This document shows positions 17,846 through 28,255 of a DNA stretch of 34,468 bases, piece after piece. The stretch is from an uncultured Lachnospiraceae bacterium. Lineage in GTDB: Bacteria; Bacillota; Clostridia; Lachnospirales; Lachnospiraceae. The stretch's first letter is position 1; each line of letters begins with the position of its first letter. Location of the stretch: positions 1 to 34,468 of the forward strand of contig CAMNTQ010000036.1 of the NCBI GenBank assembly GCA_946558695.1, given 5' to 3'. Both the position numbers and the translations under genes were made by a program. The notes beneath the pieces are model-generated. The model searched no databases. It worked only from the letters and a program-made list of their open reading frames with translations, and had not been told where the DNA came from.

Positions 17846-18439
17846 ATGACTGGATTAGAAAAGATGAAAAGCCAGATATTGGATGAAGCTAAAGCTGCGG
17901 CCGAGAGTAAACTTTCTGCGGCAAGGGCAGAGGCTGACAAGATTCTTGCAGAAGCAAAGGCGGAGGCAGAAAAGTGCACGGAAAGCATCTCCAAAAAGTC
18001 TGAGGCGGCGATTGCCAGTTACAAAGAGCGTGTGGCGTCTTCTAATGACTTGCAGAGGAGAACGAAACTTCTTGCTGCAAAGCAGGAGATGATCGCCGGA
18101 GTCTTAGACAAAGCATACAGTCGGCTTGAGAGTATGGAGAAGGGCGAATATTTCGATATGCTCATTAAGATGCTTGAAAAGTATGCCGAGCCGCAAGAGG
18201 GTGAGATATTCTTTTCACCTGCGGATCTTAAAGAACTGCCGGAGGGCTTTGCGGGAAGAATAGATGAAACTGCAAAGAAAAACGGCGGCAGCCTTAAGAT
18301 ATCCAAGGAAGGCCGAAATATTGAAAATGGATTCATTCTTGCCTATGGCGGTATTGAAGAGAACTGTACATTAAGGGCAATGTTTGATGCAAAAAAAGAT
18401 GAGTTATCTGACAAAGTTCATCGTATATTATTTTCGTAG
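17846..18439 (+). CDS. ntpE: V-type ATPase subunit E (peripheral stalk)
   Basis: 197 residues. The N-terminal half is a long Ala/Glu-rich coiled coil (ILDEAKAAAESKLSAARAEA) and the C-terminal half is globular, ending ENGFILAYGGIEENCTLRAM, a block typical of subunit E. It pairs with the G/H subunit as the stator stalk. GAAGGAGTGCAGG precedes ATG 17846. Confidence 0.93.
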   Translation: MTGLEKMKSQILDEAKAAAESKLSAARAEADKILAEAKAEAEKCTESISKKSEAAIASYKERVASSNDLQRRTKLLAAKQEMIAGVLDKAYSRLESMEKGEYFDMLIKMLEKYAEPQEGEIFFSPADLKELPEGFAGRIDETAKKNGGSLKISKEGRNIENGFILAYGGIEENCTLRAMFDAKKDELSDKVHRILFS

Positions 18440-18459
18440 TGCAAAGTAGGAGGAGTTAC

Positions 18460-19428
18460 ATGAGTGAACAGTATACTTACGCGGTTGCACGCATACGGGC
18501 TTTGGAAGTTTCCTTGTTTTCCGGCAGCACCATAGACCAGCTGATCGCATGCCAGAGTTATGAGCAGTGCCTGCAGTTTCTGGAAGAGAAGGGCTGGGGA
18601 GACAACGAGACATCAGGTAATGCAGAAGCAATACTGACCAGAGAAGAGGAGAAGATCTGGGAGGTTGTGAAAGAGCTTTCGATAGATATGAAGAATTTTG
18701 ACGTTCTTTCCTATCCGAAGCTTTATCATAACCTGAAAGCTGCAATCAAGGAAGTGTGTACGGAGGAAAAGAACAGGCACATTTTTTATGAAGATGTGTC
18801 GATTCCGGGAAGTGCTATGCTTGAGATCGTAAGAGAGCGTGACTTTGGAAAGCTTCCGGACCATATGCAGCATGCAGCGCAGGAAGCGTATGAGACACTT
18901 CTTCATACACGGGACGGTCAGTTGTGCGATGTGATTATTGACAGGGCAGCGCTTGACGCCATCTATCAGGCAGGGAAGGCATCGGATGTAGCGATTATCC
19001 GGGATTATGCCGAATCCACGGTGGCAGTGGCGGATATCAAGATTGCCGTAAGATCACAGAAAACCGCAAAATCAATTGAATTTATGAAGCGGGCAATGGC
19101 TGAGTGCAGCAGTGTAAGTGCAGACCAGCTATCGAAGGCAGCGCTTGCAGGAGCAGATGCGATCAGTGAGTATCTGCTTGGTACGGCGTATGCAGAAGGA
19201 GCGTCTGCGCTTAGGACATCTCCGTCAGCATTTGAACGGTGGTGCGATAACCGTATTATCCAGACGATCAGTCCGCAGAAATATAATGCATTTACGATAG
19301 GACCTGTAATTGCCTATGTAATTGCAAGACAGAATGAAATAAAAACGGTACGAATCATACTTTCCGGTAAGCTGAATGAACTGCCGGACGATTCCATCCG
19401 GGAAAGGGTAAGGGAAATGTATGTATAA
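18460..19428 (+). CDS. ntpC: V-type ATPase subunit C (central stalk cap, d-type)
   Basis: 322 residues, helical, with the YAVARIRALE start of prokaryotic subunit C, which connects the rotor shaft to the c-ring. The open frame extends 21 nt further up (18439), but GGAGGAG stands 5 nt before ATG 18460, so 18460 is the start; the gap to subunit E is 20 bp. The stop overlaps the next gene by 8 bp. Confidence 0.92.
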   Translation: MSEQYTYAVARIRALEVSLFSGSTIDQLIACQSYEQCLQFLEEKGWGDNETSGNAEAILTREEEKIWEVVKELSIDMKNFDVLSYPKLYHNLKAAIKEVCTEEKNRHIFYEDVSIPGSAMLEIVRERDFGKLPDHMQHAAQEAYETLLHTRDGQLCDVIIDRAALDAIYQAGKASDVAIIRDYAESTVAVADIKIAVRSQKTAKSIEFMKRAMAECSSVSADQLSKAALAGADAISEYLLGTAYAEGASALRTSPSAFERWCDNRIIQTISPQKYNAFTIGPVIAYVIARQNEIKTVRIILSGKLNELPDDSIRERVREMYV

Positions 19429-19741
19429 GATTGCAGTATTGGGCGATTATGACAGTATCTACGGGTTCGCTACGCTGGGTCTTGACACATTCCCGGTAAA
19501 TACCCGCGACGAAGCTACAGAGACGCTCGCAAAGCTTGCAGGCGGCGGATATGGAATTATCTATATTACAGAAGCTTGGGCTGCGGAGCTTAAACATGAA
19601 ATTTCAAGATATCAGGAGCAGCTTACACCGGCCATTATCCAGATTCCGGGTATTTCAGGCAATACCGGAGCAGGTATTGCGGGTGTCAAGAAGTCTGTTG
19701 AGGTTGCGGTCGGCTCTGATATCCTGTTCAGTAACCAATAA
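19421..19741 (+). CDS. ntpG: V-type ATPase subunit F (central shaft)
   Basis: 106 residues with a small Rossmann-like fold: KIAVLGDYDSIYGFATLGLD, then GYGIIYITE and the PAIIQIPGISGN segment. Subunit F binds subunit D in the rotor and affects catalysis. It starts within the end of subunit C, so translation is probably coupled. Confidence 0.94.
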   Translation: MYKIAVLGDYDSIYGFATLGLDTFPVNTRDEATETLAKLAGGGYGIIYITEAWAAELKHEISRYQEQLTPAIIQIPGISGNTGAGIAGVKKSVEVAVGSDILFSNQ

Positions 19742-19759
19742 GGAGGTTGATTCGCTCAA

Positions 19760-21529
19760 ATGAATAGTACAGGTACGATTAAAAAAGTAGCGGGACCATT
19801 GGTTATCGCATCTGGTATGCGTGATGCCAATATGTCTGACGTTGTGCGTGTCAGCAAGCAGCGTCTGATTGGAGAGATTATCGAGATGCACGGAGATGAG
19901 GCATCCATTCAGGTATATGAGGAGACATCAGGTCTTGGGCCTGGCGAGCCGGTAGAATCTACAGGCGCTCCCATGTCCGTTGAATTGGGGCCTGGCCTTA
20001 TTACAAGCATTTACGATGGTATCCAGCGACCGCTTGATGATATTATGAAGATATCCGGAAACAACTTACAGCGTGGCGTTGAGGTTGCTTCCCTGAAAAG
20101 AGATAAGAAATGGGAGTTTGTTCCGGTGGCAAAGGTCGGCGATGAGGTGGAAGCAGGCGATGTGCTTGGCACCGTTCAGGAGACAGCCGTTGTTACACAG
20201 AAGATTATGGTGCCTTATGGAGTAGAGGGCACTGTAAAAGAGATGAAATCCGGTGAATTCACCGTTGAAGAGACTGTAGCGGTAATTACAACAAAAGACG
20301 GCGACAAAGAGATCACGATGATGCAGAAGTGGCCGGTTCGTAAAGGAAGACCTTATGTAAAGAAACTGCCGCTTGATGCACCGCTTGTTACAGGACAGCG
20401 TGTTGTCGATACTTTCTTCCCAATCGCGAAGGGCGGTGTCGCAGCCGTTCCGGGACCATTCGGAAGCGGTAAGACAGTTATTCAGCATCAGCTTGCAAAG
20501 TGGGCGGAGGCTGATATCGTCGTATATATCGGATGCGGCGAGCGTGGAAATGAGATGACGGACGTTCTGAACGAGTTCCCAGAACTGAAGGATCCGAAAA
20601 CGGGACGTTCCCTTATGGAAAGAACGGTTCTGATAGCTAACACATCAGATATGCCTTTCGCGGCCCGTGAGGCATCTATCTATACAGGTATTACAATTGC
20701 AGAGTATTTCCGGGATATGGGTTACTCCGTGGCGTTGATGGCGGATTCCACATCCCGTTGGGCAGAGGCTCTTCGTGAGATGTCAGGACGTCTTGAGGAA
20801 ATGCCCGGTGAGGAAGGTTACCCGGCATACTTAGGTTCCCGTCTTGCAGAGTTCTACGAGAGAGCAGGACGTGTGGTTTCGCTCGGTAAAGATGCAAGAG
20901 AAGGAGCGCTTTCTGTTATCGGCGCCGTATCTCCTCCGGGTGGTGATACTTCTGAGCCGGTGTCACAGGCAACACTTCGTATCGTAAAGGTATTCTGGGG
21001 ACTTGACGCAGCTCTTGCATATAAGAGACATTTCCCGGCTATCAACTGGCTGACAAGTTACTCTCTGTATCTTGACAATATGCATGACTGGTTTAACGGC
21101 ACAGTAGCGGAGGACTGGATGGAAGACCGTCAGAAGATGATGAGCCTTTTGACAGAGGAAGCGGCTTTGGAAGAGATCGTGCAGATGGTAGGTATGGATG
21201 CTCTGTCTCCTGGAGACCGTCTGAAAATGGAAGCTGCAAGATCTATCCGTGAAGACTTCCTGCATCAGAACTCTTTCCACGAGGTAGATACTTATACACC
21301 TCTCAGAAAGCAGTATCTGATGATGAAGCTGGTGCTTGCCTTCTATGAGCAGGCGACAGAGGCTTTAAATAAGGGTGCGTCCATGAAGGAACTGCTTGTG
21401 ATGAATGTAAGAGAGAGAATCGGACGTTACAAATATACAACTACCGAGAATATCGAGACAGAGTATGAAAAGATCATGAATGAATTAGGCGCGGAGATTG
21501 CCAATACATTCGGGAAGGAGGACTTCTAA
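19760..21529 (+). CDS. ntpA: V-type ATPase catalytic subunit A
   Basis: 589 residues, full length. The P-loop GPFGSGKT (232-239, Lys238) binds ATP. The A-specific non-homologous insert (about 110-200) is present, which separates it from F-type beta subunits. The [20 protein letters not shown] block and the PPGGD(T/F)SEP motif are intact. Three copies alternate with subunit B to make the hydrolytic ring. AGGAGG precedes ATG 19760. It overlaps subunit B by one base (TAATG). Confidence 0.98.
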   Translation: MNSTGTIKKVAGPLVIASGMRDANMSDVVRVSKQRLIGEIIEMHGDEASIQVYEETSGLGPGEPVESTGAPMSVELGPGLITSIYDGIQRPLDDIMKISGNNLQRGVEVASLKRDKKWEFVPVAKVGDEVEAGDVLGTVQETAVVTQKIMVPYGVEGTVKEMKSGEFTVEETVAVITTKDGDKEITMMQKWPVRKGRPYVKKLPLDAPLVTGQRVVDTFFPIAKGGVAAVPGPFGSGKTVIQHQLAKWAEADIVVYIGCGERGNEMTDVLNEFPELKDPKTGRSLMERTVLIANTSDMPFAAREASIYTGITIAEYFRDMGYSVALMADSTSRWAEALREMSGRLEEMPGEEGYPAYLGSRLAEFYERAGRVVSLGKDAREGALSVIGAVSPPGGDTSEPVSQATLRIVKVFWGLDAALAYKRHFPAINWLTSYSLYLDNMHDWFNGTVAEDWMEDRQKMMSLLTEEAALEEIVQMVGMDALSPGDRLKMEAARSIREDFLHQNSFHEVDTYTPLRKQYLMMKLVLAFYEQATEALNKGASMKELLVMNVRERIGRYKYTTTENIETEYEKIMNELGAEIANTFGKEDF

Positions 21530-22902
21530 TGCCAAAAGAATACAGAACCATACAGGAAGTTGCCGGACCGCTGATGATGGTAAAGGGTGTAGAAGGCGTC
21601 GCATATGATGAGCTTGGAGAGATTGAGCTTGCGAACGGCGAGAGACGCCGTTGTAAAGTATTAGAGGTAGACGGCAGTGATGTAGTCGTACAGCTTTATG
21701 AGAATGCTGCCGGCATCAATTTAAGTAACAGTAAAGTACGTTTCCTGGGACGAAGCATGGAGCTTGGCGTATCCGGCGATATGCTGGGACGTGTCTTTGA
21801 CGGACTGGGACGTCCGATTGACGACGGCCCGGAGATCCTGCCGGAGGAGAGAAGAGATATCAATGGTCTGCCTATGAATCCGGCAGCCAGAGTTTATCCT
21901 GAGGAGTTTATCCAGACGGGTGTATCTGCCATTGACGGCTTGAATACGCTTGTCCGCGGGCAGAAGCTTCCGATTTTCTCATGTTCCGGTCTGCCGCATT
22001 CACAGCTTGCGGCACAGATCGCAAGACAGGCTAAGGTTCGCGGAACGGATGAAAACTTCGCCGTTGTATTTGCCGCTATGGGTATTACTTTTGAAGAGTC
22101 GAACTACTTTATCGAGTCCTTTAAGGAGACAGGAGCCATTGACAGAACAGTACTGTTTATCAATCTGGCAAACGACCCGGCTGTTGAGCGTATTTCCACA
22201 CCTCGTATGGCGCTTACGGCGGCGGAATACCTTGCATTTGAGAAAGACATGCACGTACTTGTAATCCTTACCGATATTACGAACTATGCGGATGCACTCC
22301 GTGAAATTTCCGCAGCGAAGAAAGAAGTTCCGGGACGCCGCGGTTATCCGGGATATATGTACACGGACCTTGCTACGATGTACGAAAGAGCCGGACGTCA
22401 GAGAGGTAAGAACGGAAGTATTACGATGATTCCGATTCTGACCATGCCAGAGGATGATAAGACACATCCGATTCCTGACCTTACCGGATATATTACCGAA
22501 GGACAGGTAATCTTAAGCCGTGAGCTGTACCGTAAGGGACTCCAGCCGCCAATCGACGTGCTGCCGTCACTTTCCCGTCTGAAAGATAAAGGTATCGGCG
22601 AGGGCAAGACAAGAGCGGATCATGCAAATACGATGAACCAGTTATTTGCCGCTTATTCCCGCGGTAAAGATGCGAAAGAGCTTATGACGATTCTCGGAGA
22701 AGCAGCATTGACAGAGATCGATCTTAAATATGCAGAGTTTGCGGAAGCTTTTGAGAAAGAATATGTATCTCAAGGATACACCAATGACCGTTCCATCGAA
22801 GAGACGCTGACGATTGGCTGGAAACTTCTTTCCATGCTGCCGAGGGCCGAACTCAAACGTATCGACGACAAGTTCTTGGATGAGTACTACGGAAAGCAGT
22901 AA
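21529..22902 (+). CDS. ntpB: V-type ATPase regulatory subunit B
   Basis: 457 residues, full length. It lacks a working P-loop; the equivalent place reads [15 protein letters not shown], as in other B subunits. It keeps [29 protein letters not shown] and the [17 protein letters not shown] block. It forms the non-catalytic nucleotide interfaces with subunit A. AAGGAGG precedes the ATG. Confidence 0.98.
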   Translation: MPKEYRTIQEVAGPLMMVKGVEGVAYDELGEIELANGERRRCKVLEVDGSDVVVQLYENAAGINLSNSKVRFLGRSMELGVSGDMLGRVFDGLGRPIDDGPEILPEERRDINGLPMNPAARVYPEEFIQTGVSAIDGLNTLVRGQKLPIFSCSGLPHSQLAAQIARQAKVRGTDENFAVVFAAMGITFEESNYFIESFKETGAIDRTVLFINLANDPAVERISTPRMALTAAEYLAFEKDMHVLVILTDITNYADALREISAAKKEVPGRRGYPGYMYTDLATMYERAGRQRGKNGSITMIPILTMPEDDKTHPIPDLTGYITEGQVILSRELYRKGLQPPIDVLPSLSRLKDKGIGEGKTRADHANTMNQLFAAYSRGKDAKELMTILGEAALTEIDLKYAEFAEAFEKEYVSQGYTNDRSIEETLTIGWKLLSMLPRAELKRIDDKFLDEYYGKQ

Positions 22903-22917
22903 AAAGGAGGTTAAGGG

Positions 22918-23577
22918 ATGGCATCGAAACAGATAACTCCTACCCGCATGGAGCTTACCAAGACGAAGAAAAAACTTGTCACGGCTAGAAGAGGACACAA
23001 ACTTCTCAAAGATAAACGTGATGAACTTATGCGTCAGTTCCTTGATTTGGTTAAGGAGAATATGGCGCTCCGCCAGAAAGTAGAAGCCGGAATCCTTTCT
23101 GCGAATAAGAATTTTGTCATAGCGAAAGCCGGAATGGATGAAGCTACGCTGAATACGGCATTGATGGCACCGAAACAGGAAGTGAATCTTGAAGTAGGAC
23201 AGAAGAATGTTATGAGTGTTAATATTCCAGTTTTTAATACTACAACAAGGACAGCGGATGTGAATGATATATACTCTTATGGTTTTGCATTTACGTCCAG
23301 CGATCTTGACGGTGCTGTGAAATCATTGGCGGATATCCTGCCGGATATGTTAAGACTTGCGGAGACGGAAAAAGCGTGCCAGCTTATGGCGGCTGAGATT
23401 GAGAAGACCAGACGCCGTGTAAATGCGTTAGAGCATGTAACAATTCCGGAGGCTCAGGAGACGATCAAATATATCACGATGAAGCTGGATGAGAACGAGA
23501 GAAGCTCACAGATTCGTCTGATGAAGGTAAAAGATATGATGCTTGAAGAAGCGCATCATTATAGTGAGAGACAGTAG
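22918..23577 (+). CDS. ntpD: V-type ATPase subunit D (central shaft)
   Basis: 219 residues with the PTRMELTKTKKKLVTARRGH start and KLLKDKRDEL that identify subunit D, long N- and C-terminal helices making the coiled-coil shaft, and a VNALEHVTIPEAQETIKYI end. AAAAGGAGG precedes ATG 22918. It is the last gene of the operon; ntpH and ntpJ of E. hirae are absent here. Confidence 0.96.
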   Translation: MASKQITPTRMELTKTKKKLVTARRGHKLLKDKRDELMRQFLDLVKENMALRQKVEAGILSANKNFVIAKAGMDEATLNTALMAPKQEVNLEVGQKNVMSVNIPVFNTTTRTADVNDIYSYGFAFTSSDLDGAVKSLADILPDMLRLAETEKACQLMAAEIEKTRRRVNALEHVTIPEAQETIKYITMKLDENERSSQIRLMKVKDMMLEEAHHYSERQ

Positions 23578-23633
23578 TCCGGCCGGTTTAAGCTGAACTG
23601 CTGGCCGGCAGTTGCGAAACCAGTTCGAGATAA

Positions 23634-23685
23634 GAAGCCGCCGTACCCATGATTCAGGTAATTATGGGTGCGGCGGCTTTCTTTA
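23634..23685 (+). terminator. Terminator of the V-ATPase operon
   Basis: GCCGCCGTACCCAT and ATGGGTGCGGCGGC form a long GC-rich stem (one mismatch, extended by AT/AT) followed by TTTCTTT. An upstream hairpin, CCGGCC/GGCCGG (23579-23608), sits just past the subunit D stop. The end of the LysR fragment on the minus strand overlaps its edge. Confidence 0.88.
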
Positions 23686-24183
23686 ACGGGAAGAGAACAG
23701 CGATTCATAGATTGTTGAATCGGGAAGGCATGAGTAGGGACATGTTTCAAGAAATTTATAAAGGATCTGTGTAAAGATTCGTACAGCTTCCCGCGAACCG
23801 GCTCTTAAATTTTTTTGTATAGTCATATACCGGACAATATCCGGAGGAGGAGACTTTAGTGAATATATTTTTACCGGCTTTGTGTCAATGAACTTTTGGG
23901 CAGCAGTAACAGGCAGGATTGCCCAGTAATCATGCGTTAGAAAAGGTTCAAGCATAGAAGGCTCATTGATATGGATGACAGAGCGCTTGTCAGGATGCCA
24001 CCAGTGATCATGCCACTGCTGATAGTCATGTGACCAGCTATGATATAATTCTTTTCCAGGATCTAAGTCCGCAGGATGCACGCAGGCATTTTCCGCGAAT
24101 GCGTTTTTATGCGTAATAAGGCAGAAGGGCTCTTTAATGATGGGAACCGAGAAAAATTTCTCGCTGTCAGCATCATTATTCAT
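23683..24183 (-). pseudogene. LysR-type regulator, effector-binding domain only
   Basis: 166 codons match the C-terminal effector domain of a LysR regulator: SVPIIKEPFCLITHKNAFAE, DLDPGKELYHSW, and SMLEPFLTHDYWAILPV. The N-terminal winged-helix DNA-binding domain (about 60-100 residues) and the linker are absent, so it cannot act as a regulator. The break is at about 24150-24185, where the opposite strand begins to encode the C-terminal end of an isomerase. Identification is from domain pattern, with fair confidence. Confidence 0.65.
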
Positions 24184-24367
24184 AAATCCAGATACAAAGG
24201 AGCTTTTGGAATTCTTTACCGTATTGAAGGAGGAAGGTTTTTTTGATCCGAAGGAACCTTATGTGCTGTCGTTAGAAGTAAAGCTTTGGAAAGATGAGGA
24301 TGCGGATATTATTCTGGCGAATACAAAACGGGTAATCAACCGGGCATGGGCTTTGGTCGAAGATTAA
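24182..24367 (+). pseudogene. Sugar-phosphate isomerase/epimerase (TIM barrel), C-terminal remnant
   Basis: The frame encodes NPDTKELLEFFTVLKEEGFF, then YVLSLEVKLW and ADIILANTKRVINRAWALVED, the usual end of a xylose-isomerase-like TIM-barrel protein. Intact relatives are roughly 280-300 residues; only about 60 remain. The longer open frame to 24137 adds residues unlike the family and has no ribosome site. The stop at 24367 is 14 bp before the dehydrogenase gene, which it probably once preceded in an operon. Confidence 0.6.
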
Positions 24368-24381
24368 GGAGGATAAAGCGG

Positions 24382-25347
24382 ATGAAAATAGTAGTATTAG
24401 ATGGCTACACAGAGAATCCCGGGGACTTAAGCTGGGAAGAATTAGAAAAGCTGGGTGAGTTATCCATATATGACAGAACGTCCTATACGGAAGCACCGGT
24501 GATTGCAGAACGGATCGGGGATGCAGAAATCGTAGTAATCAATAAGACGCCGATCTCAAAAGCTACAATGGATCAATGTCCGAATATGAGACTGATTGCC
24601 GTACTAGCGACAGGATACAATGTTGTTGATTATAACTGCGCAAGAGAAAAGGGGATTTCAGTAGTAAATGTCCCGACTTACGGAACTCAGATCGTGGGGC
24701 AGTACGCAGTGGGACTTCTCATGGAAATCTGTTCTCATTACGGCCACCATGCCCAGAGCGTTTCGGACGGAAGATGGGAGAAGAGCGACGACTGGTGCTA
24801 TTGGGATTATCCGATGATTGAATTATACGGGAAGACCGCGGGGATTATCGGTTTGGGGCGCATCGGGCAGGCAACGGCGAAGATACTGAATGCGATGGAT
24901 ATGAAAGTGCTGGCATACGATGCGGCTGAGAAAGAAGAAGGCAGGAAGGTAGCAGAGTATGTGGACTTGGATACTCTTTTGAAACAGTCAGATGTTATTT
25001 TTCTCCACTGTCCTCTGTTTCCTGAGACGGAAGGAATCATCAACAAAGACAATATAGCAAAGATGAAGGATGGCGTGATTCTTATTAATAACAGCAGAGG
25101 ACAATTGGTGGCTGAGAAGGATCTGGCAGAAGCGTTAAACTGTGGGAAAGTATATGCCGCAGGGCTCGACGTGGTATCAACAGAGCCGATCAGAGGGGAT
25201 AATCCGCTGTTAAAGGCTAAAAATTGTTTGATTACTCCGCACATATCATGGGCAGCAAAAGCGGCGCGCCAGAGAATCATGGATATTACGGTGGGGAATA
25301 TTAAGGCATATCTGAAGGGAGAGCCGGTAAATGTAGTAAATGAGTAA
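24382..25347 (+). CDS. D-2-hydroxyacid dehydrogenase (NAD-dependent, glycerate/lactate type)
   Basis: 321 residues. The NAD-binding GLGRIG (157-162) is followed by Asp180 at the end of the second strand, which favours NAD over NADP. The catalytic set is Arg239 (NNSRG), Glu268 (STEP) and His287 (TPHISW). The family reduces 2-oxoacids such as hydroxypyruvate or glyoxylate; the substrate is not determined. The open frame reaches 24346, but TAAGGAGG is well placed for ATG 24382, so that start is chosen. The promoter that served the lost upstream gene may be gone, so expression is uncertain. It ends at a bidirectional terminator shared with murF. Confidence 0.88.
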   Translation: MKIVVLDGYTENPGDLSWEELEKLGELSIYDRTSYTEAPVIAERIGDAEIVVINKTPISKATMDQCPNMRLIAVLATGYNVVDYNCAREKGISVVNVPTYGTQIVGQYAVGLLMEICSHYGHHAQSVSDGRWEKSDDWCYWDYPMIELYGKTAGIIGLGRIGQATAKILNAMDMKVLAYDAAEKEEGRKVAEYVDLDTLLKQSDVIFLHCPLFPETEGIINKDNIAKMKDGVILINNSRGQLVAEKDLAEALNCGKVYAAGLDVVSTEPIRGDNPLLKAKNCLITPHISWAAKAARQRIMDITVGNIKAYLKGEPVNVVNE

Positions 25348-25350
25348 ATT

Positions 25351-25376
25351 CAGGGGGAGAAAATAATCTCCCCCTG
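25351..25376. terminator. Bidirectional terminator between dehydrogenase and murF
   Basis: CAGGGGGAGA (25351-25360) and TCTCCCCCTG (25367-25376) are perfect complements around a 6-nt loop. T-rich sequence follows on the plus strand, and an AATTTACT stretch follows on the minus strand. It lies between two convergent genes. Confidence 0.88.
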
Positions 25377-25382
25377 CTTATT

Positions 25383-26756
25383 TCAGAATTTCTTTAAGGC
25401 ATCTACAAGCTCCGGAAAATTCATGCCATGGGAAGCTTTGACCAGAACATTGTCTCCCTCATGGATGATGTCTTTCATAGCAGATAAGAAATCTGCTTTT
25501 GTCTCAAAACAAAAAGCTTTTGTTGAAGAACCTTTGGAAGAAGCACCCTTTGCGATATCTTTCCCAAGTCTGCCGATACCGCAGACAAGGTCTATGCCTT
25601 GCTTAGCGGCATAAGAGCCTGTATCAAAGTGAAGCTGGGCCTCATTGCTTCCGAGTTCTCCCATTGTTCCAAGGACTGCGACTTTACGGCCGATTGCCAT
25701 AGTCAGTACATCAATGGAGGCCTTTGTAGAGATTGGATTCGCATTGTAACAGTCATCCAGAATGACAAGCTTGTCAGTAGAGATAATATTGTTCCGCCCC
25801 GGCATAGAGGGGAGGTTCTCAATTCCCTGCTTTATTTCTTCCGAAGTAAGACCAAGAGAATATCCGACCGCTGCTCCGGCAAGGGCGTTCGATACCATGT
25901 GGATGCCCGGAAGAGGGACTAAGCAGCGAAAACTTTCACCGGAAGGGAGATGAAGAGTGCATTCTGTTCCTCTAAGCCCCGCGGATTTCAAGTCAGATGC
26001 ATAAAATCCGCAATCCTCGCTGATCCCGAAGAAAACAGGTTCAATGCCTTTTACGGGCCCCATCTTAGAGAGAAGATCGTCATCTCCGTTCAGGATAATC
26101 GTGCCTCCGTTTTTCATATCCTGTATCATCTGAGATTTTTCCTGAAGAATTCCTTCTCTTGTTTTAAAAAATTCAAGATGAGCAACTCCGATATTGGTAA
26201 TTACGCAGATGTCCGGACTTGCGACGGAAGATAGACGGCGCATTTCCCCGAAGTGATTGACGCCCATCTCCAGAATAGCTGCTTCATGGGATTCGTTCAT
26301 TTCGAAGATTGTAATCGGAAGCCCCCATTCATTATTGAAATTGCCGAGTGTTTTGTGTACCTTGTACTTTTGCGCGAGGATGGAGGCAATCATTTCTTTT
26401 GTGCTGGTCTTGCCCGCGCTTCCTGTGACGCCTACAACTTTTACATCAAAAGAATCGCGGTAGAGCTTAGCTATATCAAGCAATGCCTGTCCCGTGGATT
26501 CTACAAGAATATACGGGAAATCTGTCTCGCCGAGATCTTCATGGGATACAACGCACAATGCGCCTTTTTCAATGGTATCAGGAATAAATTTGTGGGCATT
26601 CACTTTTTCACCGTCAATGGCTACAAATAAAAAATCTTTTTCTACCTTGCGGCTGTCAATCACAACATTCGCGACTTCTTTTTCAAGCTTGGACGGATCG
26701 CCGTGATAAGTTCCGCAGCAGGCTTTTGTAATATTTTCCAGAGTAAGATTTTTCAT
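25383..26756 (-). CDS. murF: UDP-MurNAc-tripeptide--D-Ala-D-Ala ligase
   Basis: 457 residues, full length. The Mur-ligase ATP site is GSAGKTSTKE (112-121), preceded by the substrate-binding N-terminal domain (VVIDSRKVEKDFLFVAIDGE). The central domain has NEWGLPITIFEM and HLEFF, and the C-terminal domain has DDCYNANP and VLGTMGELG. It adds D-Ala-D-Ala to the UDP-muramyl peptide, the last cytoplasmic precursor step. AAAAGGAGAAGAAGG precedes ATG 26756. It lies 13 bp after pncB, so the two form an operon. Confidence 0.96.
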   Translation of the reverse strand: MKNLTLENITKACCGTYHGDPSKLEKEVANVVIDSRKVEKDFLFVAIDGEKVNAHKFIPDTIEKGALCVVSHEDLGETDFPYILVESTGQALLDIAKLYRDSFDVKVVGVTGSAGKTSTKEMIASILAQKYKVHKTLGNFNNEWGLPITIFEMNESHEAAILEMGVNHFGEMRRLSSVASPDICVITNIGVAHLEFFKTREGILQEKSQMIQDMKNGGTIILNGDDDLLSKMGPVKGIEPVFFGISEDCGFYASDLKSAGLRGTECTLHLPSGESFRCLVPLPGIHMVSNALAGAAVGYSLGLTSEEIKQGIENLPSMPGRNNIISTDKLVILDDCYNANPISTKASIDVLTMAIGRKVAVLGTMGELGSNEAQLHFDTGSYAAKQGIDLVCGIGRLGKDIAKGASSKGSSTKAFCFETKADFLSAMKDIIHEGDNVLVKASHGMNFPELVDALKKF

Positions 26757-26769
26757 CCTTCTTCTCCTT

Positions 26770-28224
26770 TTAGTCTGGTTTATTCATCTGGTCAAGCAAA
26801 GCCTTCTTGACATCGTAAAGCTTTCTTGACAAATCTACATGAACTGTGTGCGGGTAGAAAAGACGTTTTGTCTCTTCCCATAAAGTGTCTTTTTCTTTTT
26901 TGCAATATTCTGCAATATCCGTAACAGAAGGAGACTGGTAGATACATTCTCCTTTGCGGAAGATGGGAACCATGATCTCTCTCATCGTGTAAGAGCCGCC
27001 GGGAAGCTTCGTCTTTTTCCATGTGTCAATCGGATCAAAAAGAAGAAGATCATCCGAAATATCATACGTTTCCCCAACAAAACAGATTAAATCAGCTTTC
27101 ATTTTTCCTGTCATTTTATCATAGATGCGATAGATTGTCTTGTTGCCTGGATTGGTGATTTTTTCTGTGTTTTCGGAAATCTTTATCTTCGGGACAAATG
27201 TACCCTCCTCATCCATAATGGCTGCGAGCTTATAAACACCTCCAAAGGACGGGCAGTCTTTGGAAGTGATCAGATTCGTGCCAACTCCCCATGAATTGAT
27301 CGCGGCGCCTTGAATCTTAAGGTCATGAAGGAGATACTCGTCCAAATCATTAGAAGCACAGATGGTAGCCTCTGGAAATCCGGCTTCATCAAGCTGCTTG
27401 CGGGCTTCTTTTGAAAGATATGCAAGGTCGCCGCTGTCAAGACGGATACCATATTTTTTGAGGGGCGTTCCGGCATCTTTGAATTCCTGGAAAACACGGA
27501 TTGCATTCGGAACACCGGATTTTAACGTATCATAGGTGTCAACCAAAAGCGTGCAGTTATCAGGATAGAGATCGGCATAAGTTTTAAAGGCGGTATATTC
27601 ATCTTCAAAGCTCATAATCCAGCTATGGGCATGGGTTCCCATAACCGGGACATCGAACAGCTCGCCGGCCAGTACATTAGAAGTGCCGACACATCCGCCG
27701 ATCATGGCTGCTCTCGCGCCGTAAAGTCCTGCATCCGGTCCCTGTGCGCGCCTTAAACCGAATTCCATGATGCCGTCTCCGGCGGCAGCAAAGACAATCC
27801 GGGAGGTCTTGGTGGCAATCAGCGACTGATGGTTTATAATATTTAAAATTGCTGTTTCAACGAGCTGTGCCTCCATGATCGGTGCGATTACTTTAAGAAG
27901 AGGCTCCTTAGGAAATACTACGGTTCCTTCCGGGATAGCATAAATATCTCCGCTAAAATGAAAGCCGCTTAAATACTGAAGAAAATCTTCGTTGAAAATC
28001 TTTAAGCTTCGCAGATAATCGACGTCCTCATAAGTAAAGTTCAGATTCTTAATGTAGTCAATTACCTGTGCGAGGCCTGCGCATACGGAATAACCGTTAC
28101 TGCATGGGTTTTGGCGGAAAAACACGTCAAATACGACGATTTCATTCTGCCCCTGTTCATAATAACCCTGCATCATAGTCAATTCATAAAGATCTGTCAA
28201 CAAGGTTAAATCTTGACGGTTCAT
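26770..28224 (-). CDS. pncB: Nicotinate phosphoribosyltransferase
   Basis: 484 residues, typical of the longer PncB type. Motifs are TDLYELTMMQGY, the FGLRRAQGPD and GCVGTSNVLAG segments, MGTHAHSWIM (active-site region) and RLDSGDLAYLS. The enzyme converts nicotinate and PRPP to nicotinate mononucleotide, the entry of the NAD salvage (Preiss-Handler) pathway. AAAGGAGACAATAAAC precedes ATG 28224. It is followed by murF in the same operon. Confidence 0.95.
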   Translation of the reverse strand: MNRQDLTLLTDLYELTMMQGYYEQGQNEIVVFDVFFRQNPCSNGYSVCAGLAQVIDYIKNLNFTYEDVDYLRSLKIFNEDFLQYLSGFHFSGDIYAIPEGTVVFPKEPLLKVIAPIMEAQLVETAILNIINHQSLIATKTSRIVFAAAGDGIMEFGLRRAQGPDAGLYGARAAMIGGCVGTSNVLAGELFDVPVMGTHAHSWIMSFEDEYTAFKTYADLYPDNCTLLVDTYDTLKSGVPNAIRVFQEFKDAGTPLKKYGIRLDSGDLAYLSKEARKQLDEAGFPEATICASNDLDEYLLHDLKIQGAAINSWGVGTNLITSKDCPSFGGVYKLAAIMDEEGTFVPKIKISENTEKITNPGNKTIYRIYDKMTGKMKADLICFVGETYDISDDLLLFDPIDTWKKTKLPGGSYTMREIMVPIFRKGECIYQSPSVTDIAEYCKKEKDTLWEETKRLFYPHTVHVDLSRKLYDVKKALLDQMNKPD

Positions 28225-28255
28225 GTTTATTGTCTCCTTTATCTGATTTTAATCT

